Assembly (NCBI RefSeq): GCF_900108305.1
Contig: NZ_FNUX01000004.1
Coordinates: 1-64,000 of the forward strand
Direction: 5' to 3'
DNA: 64,000 nt
Source of the DNA: Nitrosomonas ureae
GTDB lineage: Bacteria; Pseudomonadota; Gammaproteobacteria; Burkholderiales; Nitrosomonadaceae
In this document: piece by piece, positions 49,091-57,004 of the stretch
Layout of the letters: each line of letters starts with the position of its first letter
How positions within the stretch are numbered: position 1 is the stretch's first letter
Made by a program: the position numbers and the translations under genes
Notes under the pieces: model-generated
The model's input: the letters and a program-made list of their open reading frames with translations, nothing else
The model's database searches: none
What the model was told of the DNA's origin: nothing

Positions 49091-49187
49091 GTTGCCTCCT
49101 TTTCCTGTTTTACCTTATATGTTGACTGAGATGGAATTTTCAATCTTTGATGAAAATCAAAAGAGCGTAATTCCGTTCGATAGTGTG

Positions 49188-49727
49188 CTATGCGCTATAT
49201 GCCTGCAACTGTTTCAAATCTGCAATCACTGCGGAGGAATTGTGCGCGGCACTAGCCGACAAATACATGCGTGCAATTTTTCCGTGCGGATCGATTAAAA
49301 ATGTATTGCGCCTGGCAAACTTGATAATGCCCAGATTAATAAGCGAATAATATCGAGCGGCCGTTTCCGCGGTGGTATCCGCCAATAGCGGAAATTGCAG
49401 ATGAAATTTTTGAGCAAATTCTGCATGACTGTTTGTATCATCCACACTCACGCCAATCACTTCGGCATCCAGCTCTGTCAATTGCTGAAGGCTATCACGA
49501 AAAGTGCAAGCTTGCTTGGTGCACCCGGGCGTATCGTCTTTCGGATAAAAATATAATGCCAGCCACTTACCCTGAAAGTCTGCCAGAGTATGTATTTTTC
49601 CAAATTGATCCATCAGTTTGAATTCAGGTGCAGGCTGTCCCAGCTTTAGTGCTTTTTGAGTTGTGGAAAAGAACCAGAACATGAAGCCCACCGCGATAAT
49701 CGACAAGATAATGGCTAACCATTCCAT
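49188..49727 (-). CDS. Membrane-anchored thiol peroxidase, Bcp/PrxQ type
   Basis: From M-E-W-L-A-I-I the 179-residue product starts with a membrane anchor (about 4-21) and then carries a full AhpC/Bcp domain. The peroxidatic motif is D-T-P-G-C-T-K-Q-A-C, with C69 peroxidatic and C74 resolving in C-x4-C, as in BCP/PrxQ enzymes. Membrane anchoring is unusual for a family that is mostly cytoplasmic. The frame is open back to 49802, but the additional residues are not family-like. The transposon at 49827 lies just upstream of this gene's promoter region. Confidence 0.88.
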   Translation of the reverse strand: MEWLAIILSIIAVGFMFWFFSTTQKALKLGQPAPEFKLMDQFGKIHTLADFQGKWLALYFYPKDDTPGCTKQACTFRDSLQQLTELDAEVIGVSVDDTNSHAEFAQKFHLQFPLLADTTAETAARYYSLINLGIIKFARRNTFLIDPHGKIARMYLSASAAHNSSAVIADLKQLQAYSA

Positions 49728-49818
49728 AATACTTTCATCCTCATTCGTTATATATATGTCGTACAGATCAAGGCCGCACTCATCAGTCGACCAGAGGAAC
49801 ACCCTGTTTAAAATGACT

Positions 49819-49826
49819 TGTCAATT
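49819..49826. repeat. Target-site duplication, left copy
   Basis: TGTCAATT directly precedes the left terminal repeat of the transposon and is identical to 53035-53042. Confidence 0.95.
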
Positions 49827-49875
49827 GGTAGTGTCTCAGTTTGAAATCTGCTGCACTTGAACTTGTTTGCATCAA

Positions 49876-49888
49876 TGCTATCATAGCA
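49876..49888. promoter_or_regulatory. Palindrome upstream of the small motif protein
   Basis: TGCTATCATAGCA is a perfect 6+1+6 palindrome that ends two bases before the ATG at 49891. It overlaps the place of a ribosome site and may be an operator or translational control site. Confidence 0.5.
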
Positions 49889-49890
49889 GT

Positions 49891-50139
49891 ATGAGTAAAA
49901 GACCTAAAAATTTAGACTTAAATCAACTGGCAAAGTGCATTGTAGACGAAGCTATTGGTGAGATTGAACCAGAACCAGAAATAGATGAAAACAAAAAAGC
50001 CGCCATCGAATCAGGGCGGCTTGGTGGTCTTAAGGGTGGCAAAGCTAGGGCAGGTAAATTAACGCCAGAAGAGCGTTCAGATATTGCTAAAAATGCTGCT
50101 AATTCTCGCTGGGGAGATCATAATACGGAAAAAGATTAA
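49891..50139 (+). CDS. Small GGKARA-motif protein of the transposon
   Basis: This 82-residue protein has an acidic N-terminal half. The C-terminal motif K-G-G-K-A-R-A-G-K-L-T-P-E-E-R is followed by S-D-I-A-K-N-A-A-N-S-R-W-G. The same motif occurs near the N terminus of the P63C protein encoded opposite (50099-51130), and the two genes overlap tail to tail by 41 bases. The motif is common in small phage and mobile-element proteins and may be nucleic-acid binding; its function is not established. Confidence 0.7.
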   Translation: MSKRPKNLDLNQLAKCIVDEAIGEIEPEPEIDENKKAAIESGRLGGLKGGKARAGKLTPEERSDIAKNAANSRWGDHNTEKD

Positions 50140-51130
50140 TAGTTGTTCCCTTCTTTGGCAGGATATCGTCCATCATGCTCATAAAATGAATCCATTTGTT
50201 ACCAGGCTTATTTAAACAAGCTCTTTGCAAAGCTAAGATTGTAAACATTTGTTGAGAGAATAATTTATCTCCAGCCTCATTATTTAACCATTCATGATGT
50301 TTTCTAGCTCTATGTCCTTTTTCATTCTTGGGATTTCTATGATTTAACTCCTCTTTCAATCCAGGAATCAGTCGTTCCCAAACCAAGTCATTGGTATATG
50401 TACCAACAACGCTAAATCTATTCTTAGCCATCCCAGGCCATTCCCATCCTTTTAACTTATATATGTTTTCATAATATTCATCTGGGAATCTTTTAAACCA
50501 CGCGGCTAAATCTTTTTTTAGAACTTGATCAAAATAGTTTCTTAACCCGTCAGCTGGTCTTAGGTTTTGATAGCCTGTAGCTTCATCAATAAGAGCAACA
50601 ATACCAGTCTTGGCTAAACCACGCATTATCAATTCGCACTGAGCGGCAATAATGCTCTGTCTTGTTGTTTTTAACACCCCTAATATTCTAGCTTCCAACA
50701 TTCCTTCACATATATCTACAAGCATTTCTGCATTAAAACCGGCAATTATTCGACCTTGATATCTGCGTTTTTTAGGGAAAAAGTGGTCCTGGTTCTTGTG
50801 TTTATATATCAATGGCTTGAGTGTGTTGTTGCTTAATAATCTAGTCAATCGTGATCCAGGCTTTTGGCCGCTTTTTGGTAAATCCTCATCTACCAATTTC
50901 AGGATTTCTTGCATCCCTCTGCCAGCTATTAAACGCTCTCCGTCTTCTGTCACATAACAATCAACCTCTACGCCGCCAAGAGTTAATTTAGCACCGAGCA
51001 AGACTGTCGTCATAGATTTATCCCATTTTGAGTTTGCAGCATTTTTAGCAATATTGCTTCGTTCTTCAGGAGACAAAGATGCGGCTCTTGCTTTGCCGCC
51101 TTTTGATTTAGAGTCAGAGTTATTGTCCAT
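50099..51130 (-). CDS. P63C domain protein of the transposon
   Basis: This 343-residue protein begins with a GGKARA...L-S-P-E-E-R-S-N-I-A-K-N-A-A-N-S-K-W motif (about 11-35). A large helical domain follows, recognised as P63C-like by stretches such as I-I-A-G-F-N-A-E-M-L-V-D-I-C-E, R-G-L-A-K-T-G-I-V-A-L-I-D-E-A-T-G-Y-Q and W-F-K-R-F-P-D-E-Y-Y. The P63C domain is known from phage and mobile-element proteins and its role is unknown. The inner ATG at 51130 is preferred over 51142, because GGAG precedes it at the right spacing. Confidence 0.85.
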   Translation of the reverse strand: MDNNSDSKSKGGKARAASLSPEERSNIAKNAANSKWDKSMTTVLLGAKLTLGGVEVDCYVTEDGERLIAGRGMQEILKLVDEDLPKSGQKPGSRLTRLLSNNTLKPLIYKHKNQDHFFPKKRRYQGRIIAGFNAEMLVDICEGMLEARILGVLKTTRQSIIAAQCELIMRGLAKTGIVALIDEATGYQNLRPADGLRNYFDQVLKKDLAAWFKRFPDEYYENIYKLKGWEWPGMAKNRFSVVGTYTNDLVWERLIPGLKEELNHRNPKNEKGHRARKHHEWLNNEAGDKLFSQQMFTILALQRACLNKPGNKWIHFMSMMDDILPKKGTTINLFPYYDLPSEN

Positions 51131-51150
51131 TGCTTGCTCCATTTTTGATT

Positions 51151-51203
51151 GATGCTTGCAATTATATTATCGCAAGCATAAGATGTCAAAAAAATAATGC
51201 TTG
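51151..51203. promoter_or_regulatory. Triplicate ATGCTTGC repeat between divergent P63C and transposase genes
   Basis: ATGCTTGC occurs at 51151-51158, as its complement GCAAGCAT at 51171-51178, and again at 51196-51203. The first two form a perfect inverted repeat 20 bases apart, about two helix turns. They lie in the shared promoter region and look like operators for an element-encoded regulator. Confidence 0.6.
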
Positions 51204-51260
51204 CGATTACTGATTTATGATGTATAATTCAAACTGAACTTAATGCTTGAGGGTGATGAG

Positions 51261-52136
51261 ATGAACAAACTATCAATTGAAAAACGCGCAATGATACTTA
51301 CGATGCTTGTTGAAGGTAGTTCAATGCGTTCAGTCTCACGTATTGCTGATGTTTCAATTAATACCGTAACTAAATTGCTGGTTGATGCAGGTATCGTGTG
51401 CGCCGAGTATCAAAATGAGCATTTATTGAATATCAAAAGCAAGCGCGTTCAATGTGATGAGATTTGGTCTTTTTGTTACTCGAAAGAAAAGAATGTATCA
51501 CCAGAAGATAAAGGAATTCTTGGTCATGGCGATGTTTACACCTGGACAGCGATTGATGCAGATACTAAGCTTGCTATTTCATGGTTGGTTGGTCGACGTG
51601 ATTATGAGTATGCAGAAGAGTTTATTGGTGATCTAGCAAGCCGTTTAAGTGATCGTATTCAGTTAACTAGCGATGGTTATGGATGCTACATCAATGCAGT
51701 AGAAAAGATGTTTGGTGGTATGGTTGATTATGCAATGCTGGTCAAGATTTACGGTGAAGAGAATAAAAGCCAAAAACGTTACAGCCCAGCATCATTTGTT
51801 AGCTCAGAAAGACGTGTAATGGCTGGTAATCCTGATATGGACTATGTATCAACAAGCTATGTAGAACGCAACAATTTAACCATGCGTATGGGTATGCGTA
51901 GATTTACAAGATTAACAAATGGATTCAGCAAAAAGATTGAAAACTTAGCTCATGCAGTGGCATTGCATTTTATGCATTATAATTTTGTTCGGATTCACAA
52001 AACATTGAAAACCTCTCCCGCAATGGCCGCAGGTGTTACTAATACTCTTTGGTCAATGAATGATGTTGTTGCTTTGATTGATGCAAAAGAAGAATTGAAA
52101 GATAGAAGTAGGGGGAAATATAAAACAAGGATATAA
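51261..52136 (+). CDS. IS1-like DDE transposase
   Basis: The 291-residue product has an N-terminal helix-turn-helix (S-M-R-S-V-S-R-I-A-D-V-S-I-N-T-V-T-K-L-L, about 20-40). A DDE core follows: V-Q-C-D-E-I-W-S-F-C, T-A-I-D-A-D-T-K-L, and Y-V-E-R-N-N-L-T-M-R with the catalytic glutamate. The protein type is the long, single-frame transposase commonly annotated as IS1 family. The 8-bp duplication fits that family (8-9 bp). The ATG at 51261 has GAGG upstream; a start at 51243 is possible. Confidence 0.9.
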   Translation: MNKLSIEKRAMILTMLVEGSSMRSVSRIADVSINTVTKLLVDAGIVCAEYQNEHLLNIKSKRVQCDEIWSFCYSKEKNVSPEDKGILGHGDVYTWTAIDADTKLAISWLVGRRDYEYAEEFIGDLASRLSDRIQLTSDGYGCYINAVEKMFGGMVDYAMLVKIYGEENKSQKRYSPASFVSSERRVMAGNPDMDYVSTSYVERNNLTMRMGMRRFTRLTNGFSKKIENLAHAVALHFMHYNFVRIHKTLKTSPAMAAGVTNTLWSMNDVVALIDAKEELKDRSRGKYKTRI

Positions 52137-52137
52137 G

Positions 52138-52470
52138 TTATTTATTCGTCTTTTCGTTATTTGAATTTCTTTGAAACCATCCATCAACAATTTTAGTTAT
52201 TATTATAACTACATTATCAACCCCGCATTTATCAGCAAGCGCCAATAATCCAAATAATTCAAGTATCATAATTGCAATCGGGCCTCCCCAAGATGGCATA
52301 TGAATAAAAGCGATGATATTAATGATTATCATCATCGCTAAAACCCAATAAAAACGCTCTTCTAAAATACTGTTCTCTAAATCCTGAACTTTTGTTTCTA
52401 ATTCTTGAATTATAATGTCTTTCTGACTGGGTATGTCATTGCTTTTAAGTTTATCAAACCCATCTGCCAT
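52138..52470 (-). CDS. Small membrane protein, candidate toxin of a PanTA-like module
   Basis: This 110-residue protein has a polar N terminus with a short predicted coiled coil (about 18-38; E-L-E-T-K-V-Q-D-L-E-N-S-I). Two membrane segments follow (about 42-58 and 64-84), then an amphipathic tail. Its ATG overlaps the stop of the Panacea gene as TGATG, so the two are translationally coupled with the antitoxin first. Small membrane proteins are among the toxins known to pair with Panacea antitoxins. The toxin assignment is inference. Confidence 0.7.
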   Translation of the reverse strand: MADGFDKLKSNDIPSQKDIIIQELETKVQDLENSILEERFYWVLAMMIIINIIAFIHMPSWGGPIAIMILELFGLLALADKCGVDNVVIIITKIVDGWFQRNSNNEKTNK

Positions 52471-52901
52471 CAGAGATTATTATATTCATTAATTATTTTT
52501 TCATTCGGTATGGGAACATTCGCTCCTCTTATAAATGTCGTATCCCATGCCCCGTTTACTCTATGCGTCAGAGTAATTAAAGATCCGGGAGGAAAATCAG
52601 AAAATTGTTCTGCCGCCTCTTTTATAATTCTAGATTCTTCTCCCTCAGTCCATATTTTATTTCTATTAAAAACATCTTGCACTGGTTTATTGCCAAAAAA
52701 CTTAACCTTATAATACAAGCTAGGCAACACAGGCCCATATTCCCATGATTGGAATATTTCATCAATCAATGGCGAACCGTTATTCTCTCCCATGTGAACC
52801 ATATGGGCAAGATACAATATCTTTTGCATCTGGAGATTTGATAGTTTCCATCCAGAATAATGGCCAAGGGTTTTCGCCGCATCAAATACTGATATAGTCA
52901 T
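52470..52901 (-). CDS. Panacea (DUF4065, SocA-like) domain protein, candidate antitoxin
   Basis: This 143-residue protein is a stand-alone Panacea domain. It starts with V-F-D-A-A-K-T-L and carries the hallmark L-S-N-L-Q-M-Q-K-I-L-Y-L-A-H (about 20-33). P-L-I-D-E-I-F-Q-S-W-E-Y-G-P-V-L-P-S-L-Y follows (about 44-63). This domain acts as a promiscuous antitoxin that neutralises several unrelated toxin types. It leads a two-gene operon with the small membrane protein, in the usual antitoxin-first order. Confidence 0.88.
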   Translation of the reverse strand: MTISVFDAAKTLGHYSGWKLSNLQMQKILYLAHMVHMGENNGSPLIDEIFQSWEYGPVLPSLYYKVKFFGNKPVQDVFNRNKIWTEGEESRIIKEAAEQFSDFPPGSLITLTHRVNGAWDTTFIRGANVPIPNEKIINEYNNL

Positions 52902-53034
52902 TTTTCACCCTCCATAATTCTAATACAGCAATTAATTATTATTTATGTATTCTAAGGAATCTATCACGGAATAGCTAATTAAAGTTGTATATGGGGGTTA
53001 TTACAAAATTTTAAATTCAAACCGAGACACTACC

Positions 53035-53042
53035 TGTCAATT
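53035..53042. repeat. Target-site duplication, right copy
   Basis: TGTCAATT directly follows the right terminal repeat of the transposon and matches 49819-49826. Confidence 0.95.
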
Positions 53043-53854
53043 GCCTTTCTTGCGAGGAAGTGATAGTTTGGGCAAGATTCCATACGCATCACAACAAGTA
53101 GCAATTCAATAATACTGATGCCTAATTCATGACCAAAGAGTAAAACAAAAGTTTCAAAGGCATGTGTGTGAATACCATCAAAAATATGATTGAGCAGATT
53201 AAATTAAGTATGCTGGTAATGTTCTCATGCTTCTCCGGAATCGCCCCCTGAGAATGTAAAAAAAAACGCCTCATTTCAATTTTTGTTGCAGCATGCCCAT
53301 GCGTGAACCTCGCCTTATAGTTCAGTCTACTGGAAACCTGGAATTATGCATCGCTTATAGTTGTTCAGAGTGAGCATTGCGGAATGCTGGCACTGGTGTG
53401 TGAATTTCTTTGACGAATTGGCCTGATCGCTTAATTAATCTCATCGTCATGTATTTTTCGAGTCACGCTGAATCGCGTGCAGCATTGAAATCAGGGGAAA
53501 TCGGTTTCCTTGAAATGCAACGAATATTGCTCATCAGATTGCATTAACGGCTCCATCAAGGTGGATTTTCCTGACCTTGAGGTTTCAAAGATCACAATAA
53601 CTAAAAAACAAGAGAAATTTCTTCTTGGTATCTAAGAAAATGATTAAACTAACTTTTTATAAATTACGTATGACTAATTTTGGTACTGAATGGTGTCATT
53701 TATTTGCGATCAAAGAAACTGAATTTCGTTTTAACGGGCGGCGTGATAATCTTGTACCTTACAAGACTCGAGTGGTTAAATTTCTGTTTCCTTTAGCTTC
53801 ATAATATCGGTTGAAAGATAAAACGGGCTATTACAAACACTATCATTTCATCCA
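53043..53854. other. Intergenic region with IS remnant
   Basis: About 810 bases lie between the transposon and ydbH. No intact gene is seen. The distal part holds a possible IS1595-type transposase remnant (see 53640-53804); the rest shows broken frames and may be decayed mobile DNA. Confidence 0.5.
53640..53804 (+). pseudogene. Possible C-terminal remnant of an IS1595-type transposase
   Basis: A 54-residue frame includes K-E-T-E-F-R-F-N-G-R-R-D-N-L. This resembles the conserved C-terminal K-E-x-E-W-R-F-N-x-R-x-D segment of IS1595-type transposases. Upstream parts are not recognisable, so it is at best a fragment. Confidence 0.4.
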
Positions 53855-56320
53855 ATGATGAAACAATTAAAAACCGGATTACTTGTTCTGTTGAGCCTCA
53901 TTATTTTTGCAGGGGCGGGTCTTTATGCGTTCCGCAATTCCCTGCTGGAAATGCTCATCGATGATCAGTTACGCAAACAAGGTTTTCCGTTGCAATCCAT
54001 TGCGGTTCTCGATATTTCGCTTAATGCCTTCCGCTTGCATGAGTTGAAGGCGGGTAACAACGATGAATTGCAAGTGGGTAAAATTTTGCTGACCTGGCAG
54101 TTCAGTGATTTGCTCTCGGGAAAACCGGCATTAGTTGAAATTAGCGGTGTGGAAGTGATGCTTGATCTGAGTGCAGAGCGTTCTGCGCAGGATTCGATGC
54201 AATTTGCTACGACGGTATCCGGAGAAGATATCCGCATACCGTGGTTGCCTGTACTTTCACTGGAAGACTCAGTGATACGCCTCCATTCGGTTGCGGGTGA
54301 GGTGGCGATTGCTTTGTCGGGCAGCATTGTGCACGACCATTCAAATACTCAAATGATCCGGTTCGACACCATAATCTCTGGTTCACTGGGTCAGGCAAAG
54401 GGAGGGCTGGCAGCAACCCTGGATGCGCAGGGAAATATGCAAGGTAAGGTTGCTATTTCGGAGGGTATGCTGAACATTCCCGGGGTCAAAATTTCCAGCT
54501 TCTCAGGCGAAACCGCTTTTGCATTTGCAGCATTGCATTTGCAGCATGTGCAGACTGACTTCGCATTAGCGGGCATTAGCCTGCCCGAGCAGAAGTCAGA
54601 AAAACCAGTACCCGGGCAGATGAATGGGACGCCAACTGCATTGAGACTGAGTGATGCGGCGATTGATCACATTACCTTAAAAGGAAGCATTAACAGACTA
54701 TCGGATTCCTGGAACGGAGAACTTGATTTAGGTATTAAGGGAGGAAAGCTGACTGCCGGGCCCGCAGAAATTCATCAGCTATCGATGGCCTTGCCAATGC
54801 AGGTTAAGTTCAATCCAGACGGTTGGCGCATCGGATTACGCAATCCTGGTCAAGTTGCCCTGGGAAAGATCAATACCGGATATCCTCTGCGTTTCCGGGA
54901 TCCTCCAGGTTTCTCAATTTCCCAGGCTGATCTGAACGTAACTGGAGGCCCGCATGGATTAGCGCTTAAACATAATATCATTGTGGTGCCCGCTAACTTT
55001 ACTATGCTGGCTAAAAGCGATAAGCCTGCTGAAATTGAAGTAAACATTCATCCAGGAAAAATAGCTGCGGTGGGAGAAATGGATGCCAACAGAAACTATC
55101 AAGGACAGTTAATTCTCAGTGAGGCTTCCTTTAATCTGCCGCAATCCGCGATACAATTTAAAAATATCTCAACCGTTTTATATTTGAATGATAGCGAAAT
55201 TGGCAATGCTGCCGATTTCTCCATCGGCAAATTGCGGCATCTGGCGCCCGAACCTCTGTTTGCAGACTTATCCATCAGTGGCGACATCAGAAATAAGGCC
55301 AAGCAGGGAGAATCAACAGAGTATGCACTTAAAGTCACAGGTGGTGTTCCAGGTTTGCAGTTTCTAAAGATTAAAGGCGCACATGCGCTGGATAGTGGTA
55401 GTGGAACGCTCAAAGCGGAGATTATTCCGTTAAATTTCTTACCGGGCAATTTGCAGCCCGGCACACTTTCTCCTGCGTTGGCGCAGTTAGACAACGTAAC
55501 CGGCCAGCTTCGAGCGATCGCGCAATTAAAATGGTCTACAAAAGGTGTGCACAGCAGTCGCGGCGCATTTGAGATGAATAATGTTTCGTTTACGCATGAA
55601 ACTGCGAAAATAAAGGATCTGAATATTGCGCTGAATTTGAACAATTTGCTAACCCCAGGTAGTCCGCCCGGACAGAAAATCACGGTTGAACAGATTGATT
55701 TTGGAATTCCATTGGAAAATTTACTGGTTTCCTATCAGATTCTGGATACAAATCCTCCCCAAGTTGCGCTTGAGAAAGCACAATTCTCCATGATGGATGG
55801 TGTGATATCGGTGGCACCAGTTATTATTGATCCTGCGGCCAAACGCTCTGACATGCTGATATGGATCAGTAATATTGATCTGGAATCATTCTTTAACCTG
55901 ATCAAGGTTGATGGCCTTGCGGGAAGCGGACATCTGGATGGTCAGGTTCCATTGGCAATAGAAGAGAATCAATTAACGATAAAGAATGGACATCTTGCTG
56001 CCAAGGCACCAGGAATTTTGCATTTTCAATCCCAGAAAGCTTCGCAATGGCTTGCTTCCGCCGGAGAGGAAATGAATTTGTTGCTGCAAGCCATGCAGGA
56101 TTTTCATTACACTGAGCTATCATTGACTCTCGACAAATCGGTTGCACACGATTTTGTAGCCCAGCTTTCTTTGTTAGGGAATAATCCTAAGGTTAAAGAA
56201 GGGCAGGATTTTCGTTTGAACGTTAGGCTGGAAACGGATATAGACAAAATCCTGCAAAAGATTAACGACGGCTACAGCTTATCCCATGAAATTCTGCGCG
56301 GTTTGTTCAGGTTGCATTAA
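53855..56320 (+). CDS. ydbH: YdbH-type AsmA-like intermembrane phospholipid transport protein
   Basis: The 821-residue protein has an N-terminal membrane anchor (about 7-25) and a long periplasmic beta-rich region. It ends in the C-terminal domain of the YdbH family (K-V-K-E-G-Q-D-F-R-L-N-V-R-L-E-T-D-I-D-K-I-L). Together with TamB and YhdP, YdbH belongs to the AsmA-like proteins that form a hydrophobic groove for lipid flow between the membranes. It is the first gene of ydbH-ynbE-ydbL, which supports the call. Confidence 0.9.
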   Translation: MMKQLKTGLLVLLSLIIFAGAGLYAFRNSLLEMLIDDQLRKQGFPLQSIAVLDISLNAFRLHELKAGNNDELQVGKILLTWQFSDLLSGKPALVEISGVEVMLDLSAERSAQDSMQFATTVSGEDIRIPWLPVLSLEDSVIRLHSVAGEVAIALSGSIVHDHSNTQMIRFDTIISGSLGQAKGGLAATLDAQGNMQGKVAISEGMLNIPGVKISSFSGETAFAFAALHLQHVQTDFALAGISLPEQKSEKPVPGQMNGTPTALRLSDAAIDHITLKGSINRLSDSWNGELDLGIKGGKLTAGPAEIHQLSMALPMQVKFNPDGWRIGLRNPGQVALGKINTGYPLRFRDPPGFSISQADLNVTGGPHGLALKHNIIVVPANFTMLAKSDKPAEIEVNIHPGKIAAVGEMDANRNYQGQLILSEASFNLPQSAIQFKNISTVLYLNDSEIGNAADFSIGKLRHLAPEPLFADLSISGDIRNKAKQGESTEYALKVTGGVPGLQFLKIKGAHALDSGSGTLKAEIIPLNFLPGNLQPGTLSPALAQLDNVTGQLRAIAQLKWSTKGVHSSRGAFEMNNVSFTHETAKIKDLNIALNLNNLLTPGSPPGQKITVEQIDFGIPLENLLVSYQILDTNPPQVALEKAQFSMMDGVISVAPVIIDPAAKRSDMLIWISNIDLESFFNLIKVDGLAGSGHLDGQVPLAIEENQLTIKNGHLAAKAPGILHFQSQKASQWLASAGEEMNLLLQAMQDFHYTELSLTLDKSVAHDFVAQLSLLGNNPKVKEGQDFRLNVRLETDIDKILQKINDGYSLSHEILRGLFRLH

Positions 56321-56387
56321 GTTAGGCGGCGCTAAATTGCAGACATAGAGCGTTGTATGCTCATTATCGGAGAAGAGGAGTGCAATC

Positions 56388-56603
56388 ATGTGTAGAATTG
56401 AACGAATGACAAACACTATAATTACTTCAGTAATCTTGATTTCTTTCTGCTTGGTGATCGTATCCTGTGCGCCGACGGTTAAAGTGGAATCTCCTAAGGA
56501 ACCGATTACGATAAATCTCAATATCAAACTGGATGCTGATATTCGAGTGAAGCTTGAAGAGGAAGCAAAAAAAGATATAGCCGCCAACCCTGACATCTTC
56601 TAA
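56388..56603 (+). CDS. ynbE: YnbE-type outer-membrane lipoprotein
   Basis: This 71-residue lipoprotein has a lipobox I-V-S-C with C27 as the lipidated residue. The rest matches YnbE: a short beta segment (I-N-L-N-I-K-L-D-A-D-I-R-V-K-L) and an acidic end N-P-D-I-F. In E. coli YnbE oligomerises and caps YdbH at the outer membrane. The ATG at 56388 has AGGAG upstream; the ATG six codons later is an alternative. Confidence 0.9.
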   Translation: MCRIERMTNTIITSVILISFCLVIVSCAPTVKVESPKEPITINLNIKLDADIRVKLEEEAKKDIAANPDIF

Positions 56604-56627
56604 TAGTAAATGAGAAAGGAGAACATT

Positions 56628-56978
56628 ATGCAGCGTATTTCAAATATGATTTTTAAGAAATCTTTGCCAAAAGCTTTTGGGATCATTCTTCCGGTGTTGG
56701 CGCTCTATGCAATTCCGGTATGGGCCGACAGTCTCGAGAACCTGCGTGCGTCAGGTGCAATTGGCGAAGGTAGTACGGGATATGTTATCGCTAGAGAACC
56801 GGGTGCCCAGGCAGAGGCCGATGCAATTAATGCCAAGCGTAAAGTAATTTACCAGGAAAAAGCCGCTGCACAAGGGGTTGAACCTAGTCAGGTAGGAAAA
56901 GTATATGCTGAGGAAATTATCCAGAAAGTTCCAGCGGGAACCTGGATTCAAATTAATGGGCAATGGATAAAGAAATAA
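56628..56978 (+). CDS. ydbL: YdbL family periplasmic protein (DUF1318)
   Basis: This 116-residue exported protein has a signal peptide (about 1-34, ending V-W-A-D). It carries the YdbL/DUF1318 pattern: L-R-A-S-G-A-I-G-E-G-S-T-G-Y-V, N-A-K-R-K-V-I-Y-Q-E-K-A and the ending P-A-G-T-W-I-Q-I-N-G-Q-W. In E. coli YdbL affects YdbH/YnbE assembly. The ATG at 56628 is preferred over 56610, because AAAGGAG lies eight bases before it. Confidence 0.9.
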   Translation: MQRISNMIFKKSLPKAFGIILPVLALYAIPVWADSLENLRASGAIGEGSTGYVIAREPGAQAEADAINAKRKVIYQEKAAAQGVEPSQVGKVYAEEIIQKVPAGTWIQINGQWIKK

Positions 56979-57004
56979 GTAATTTTTTATCTTATTGCTG
57001 CATC

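Larger units (their letters stand above)
49827..53034. mobile_element. Complete 3.2-kb IS-like transposon carrying P63C and Panacea toxin-antitoxin-like genes
   Basis: The ends are 19-base inverted repeats with one mismatch: the left begins GGTAGTGTCTCAGTTTGAA (49827-49845), and the right is the complement of GGTAGTGTCTCGGTTTGAA (53016-53034). The flanking 8-bp duplication TGTCAATT proves a transposition event. The content, in order, is a short motif protein (+), a P63C protein (-), an IS1-like transposase (+), a small membrane protein (-) and a Panacea-domain protein (-). The element is clearly more AT-rich than its surroundings. An IS1-like element with four passenger genes is unusual; the intact ends and open frames suggest recent activity. 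Confidence 0.95.

Noticed and set aside
49819-53042. The possibility that the mobile segment is a composite of two IS copies
   Set aside because: Only one transposase and one pair of end repeats exist, with a single target duplication around the whole unit, so it is one element.
55099-55683. A 194-codon minus-strand frame inside ydbH
   Set aside because: It is antisense to a clear family member and has no recognisable motif; treated as a chance frame.
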